Positions 63,067 to 64,000 of a stretch of DNA of 64,000 bases are shown here, in pieces; within the stretch, counting starts at the first letter, position 1, and each line of letters starts with the position of its first letter. Below the pieces are notes generated by a model that was given only the letters and a program-made list of their open reading frames with translations, did no database searches and was not told the origin of the DNA. The DNA comes from Azospirillum sp. B21. Its GTDB lineage: Bacteria; Pseudomonadota; Alphaproteobacteria; Azospirillales; Azospirillaceae. Position numbers and translations under genes: made by a program. The stretch lies in assembly GCF_008364825.1 (NCBI RefSeq), contig NZ_VTTO01000015.1, forward strand, positions 62,001 through 126,000, written 5' to 3'.

Positions 63067-64000
63067 ATGCCGGTACAAGATGCCTTTGGAAACACACTAC
63101 GCGACCGCTTTCTAAAGGGCGAAGATCTGCCTGCTGGGAGTTTGGACGAAGCGGTGCTGTCTTCCTGGCGGCGTCTGCGGGATCGGGCATCCACAGAGTC
63201 TTCCCGTCCATCGGCGCACCGTACAGCGGACGTGCTGGCAAACGGGCTGCTGGGCAGTATCGCTGCCACCGGGGCGCTGATCCTCGGCTCGATCCGTCTG
63301 ATCCTGGGCCGCGATCATCCCGTCGCCATCCTTCTGGTCGATGGCGATCTGATCATCCACAGCCTGGCGGGGGACCGCTCCTTCGTGGAGCAGCTGGAAG
63401 TGGCCGGTCTGAGGGAGGGACGGTCGGCGGCGGAGGATGCCGTCGGCACCAATGCCGTCGATCTGTGCCTGCGGGAACGGCGCCCCATGATCACGTCCGG
63501 CTGGCAGCATGTCTGCGCCGGCCTGATGGACGTCAAGATCGCCGCAGCCCCCCTGTTCGGCTTGAACAACGCCCTGCACGGTGCCATCGCGCTGGTATCG
63601 GACGCGTCGGTCGGAACGGACACGCTGAACGGCCTTGCCCTGCTCTGCGCCGAGAGCACCAGCGCCCAGTTGAGCGCGATGGAGACCAGCGGCAACCTCG
63701 ACCGCATGCTGGTCGAGCAGCGGGCCATCATCGACAGCATCTCGGACGGGTTGCTGGTGGTGGACGAGGATGGCCGGGTCCGCCACATGAATGCGCCAGC
63801 CGGCCGTATCCTGACCCTGAACCCGGAGCAGAGCGTCGGCCGCCGCTTTGCAGAACTTCTGGATTTCGAGCCGATCATCGCGCCGATCTTCCGCACCGGC
63901 GTCGGCTATTACGACCGTGAGTTGATCATCGATTCCAACCGGCGCCACCTGCATCTGATCGACACCGCCATTCCCGTCAAGGACGCGCAAGGCAAAGTCC
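63067..64000 (+). CDS. sigma-54-dependent-type transcriptional activator, N-terminal part (runs off right edge)
   Basis: The frame from ATG 63067 is open to the window end (311 residues). The N-terminal helix (LDEAVLSSWRRL) and a GAF domain at about residues 60-205 (GRSAAEDAVGTNAVDLCLRE, ITSGWQHVCAGLMDVKIAAA, PLFGLNNALHGAIALV) match AcoR/DhaR-like regulators. A PAS domain begins near residue 220 (IIDSISDGLLVVDEDGRV, MNAPAGRILTLNPEQ). The AAA+ and Fis-type HTH domains are expected beyond the edge. The start is uncertain: an in-frame TTG lies at 63037, and the IS6-type element ends just upstream, so its native promoter may have been replaced. Confidence 0.78.
   Translation, partial: MPVQDAFGNTLRDRFLKGEDLPAGSLDEAVLSSWRRLRDRASTESSRPSAHRTADVLANGLLGSIAATGALILGSIRLILGRDHPVAILLVDGDLIIHSLAGDRSFVEQLEVAGLREGRSAAEDAVGTNAVDLCLRERRPMITSGWQHVCAGLMDVKIAAAPLFGLNNALHGAIALVSDASVGTDTLNGLALLCAESTSAQLSAMETSGNLDRMLVEQRAIIDSISDGLLVVDEDGRVRHMNAPAGRILTLNPEQSVGRRFAELLDFEPIIAPIFRTGVGYYDRELIIDSNRRHLHLIDTAIPVKDAQGKV

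Noticed and set aside
1..64000. CRISPR array, tRNA or rRNA genes
   Set aside because: No regularly spaced repeats and no tRNA- or rRNA-like sequence were seen on reading; a covariance-model scan would be needed to exclude short RNAs.

Overview
The window is GC-rich (visibly about 65-70%), uses GTG and TTG starts freely, and its insertion sequences and gene families point to an alphaproteobacterium, most likely an Azospirillum-like member of the Rhodospirillales. That assignment rests on general resemblance, not on a marker gene. No rRNA, tRNA or CRISPR array was seen.

Region A (1-18.1 kb, minus strand) is a two-partner secretion operon. It reads, in order of transcription, a SapC-family protein, a giant 5140-residue TpsA-type filamentous adhesin with a 22-proline tract near its C-terminus, its TpsB (FhaC/ShlB-like) outer-membrane transporter coupled by an ATGA overlap, and a small signal-peptide protein that runs off the left edge.

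Region B (18.8-38.3 kb, plus strand) is a complete BREX type 2 (Pgl) phage-defence locus: pglW, pglX, pglY, pglZ, brxD and brxHI, tightly packed with GTGA overlaps at two junctions. Two extra genes sit between pglX and pglY. One is a YaaW/UPF0174-like protein and the other is an unrecognised protein translationally coupled to it. They are followed by a strong hairpin with a T-rich tail. A segment of about 0.75 kb in the middle of pglX is far more AT-rich than everything around it, which suggests that its target-recognition part was exchanged.

Region C (38.3-40.7 kb) is a scar zone. It holds an IS481-family element with 33-bp perfect inverted repeats and a stop at codon 3 of its transposase, a beheaded MocR-type regulator abutting the IS, a DUF983 gene, a 46-residue membrane peptide gene and an IS5-like transposase fragment.

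Region D (40.7-49.5 kb) holds acyl-CoA and aldehyde metabolism genes: aldehyde dehydrogenase, TetR regulator, ACAD10/11-type acyl-CoA dehydrogenase, divergent FCD-type GntR regulator, then a phosphotransferase / 3-hydroxyacyl-CoA dehydrogenase / SDR operon and a divergent quinone oxidoreductase. The two divergent promoter regions share a TCGTCTGAC[G/A]A motif, probably the GntR operator. A 163-bp MITE-like derivative of the IS6-type element at 62-63 kb lies between the regulator and the SDR gene.

Region E (49.6-59.6 kb) is an aromatic-acid catabolic cluster under a TetR regulator: EntE/DhbE-like aryl-acid AMP ligase, VOC dioxygenase-like protein, unknown 86-residue protein, maleate isomerase, FAD monooxygenase, 4HBT thioesterase, alpha/beta hydrolase, NADP-dependent enoyl reductase and an AAHS-type transporter. 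Together they suggest a CoA-thioester route, salicylate/gentisate-like, that ends in maleate and then fumarate.

Region F (59.8-64 kb) has an MBL-fold hydrolase, panB, a degenerate IS6-family element and the start of a sigma-54-type activator (GAF-PAS) cut by the right edge.
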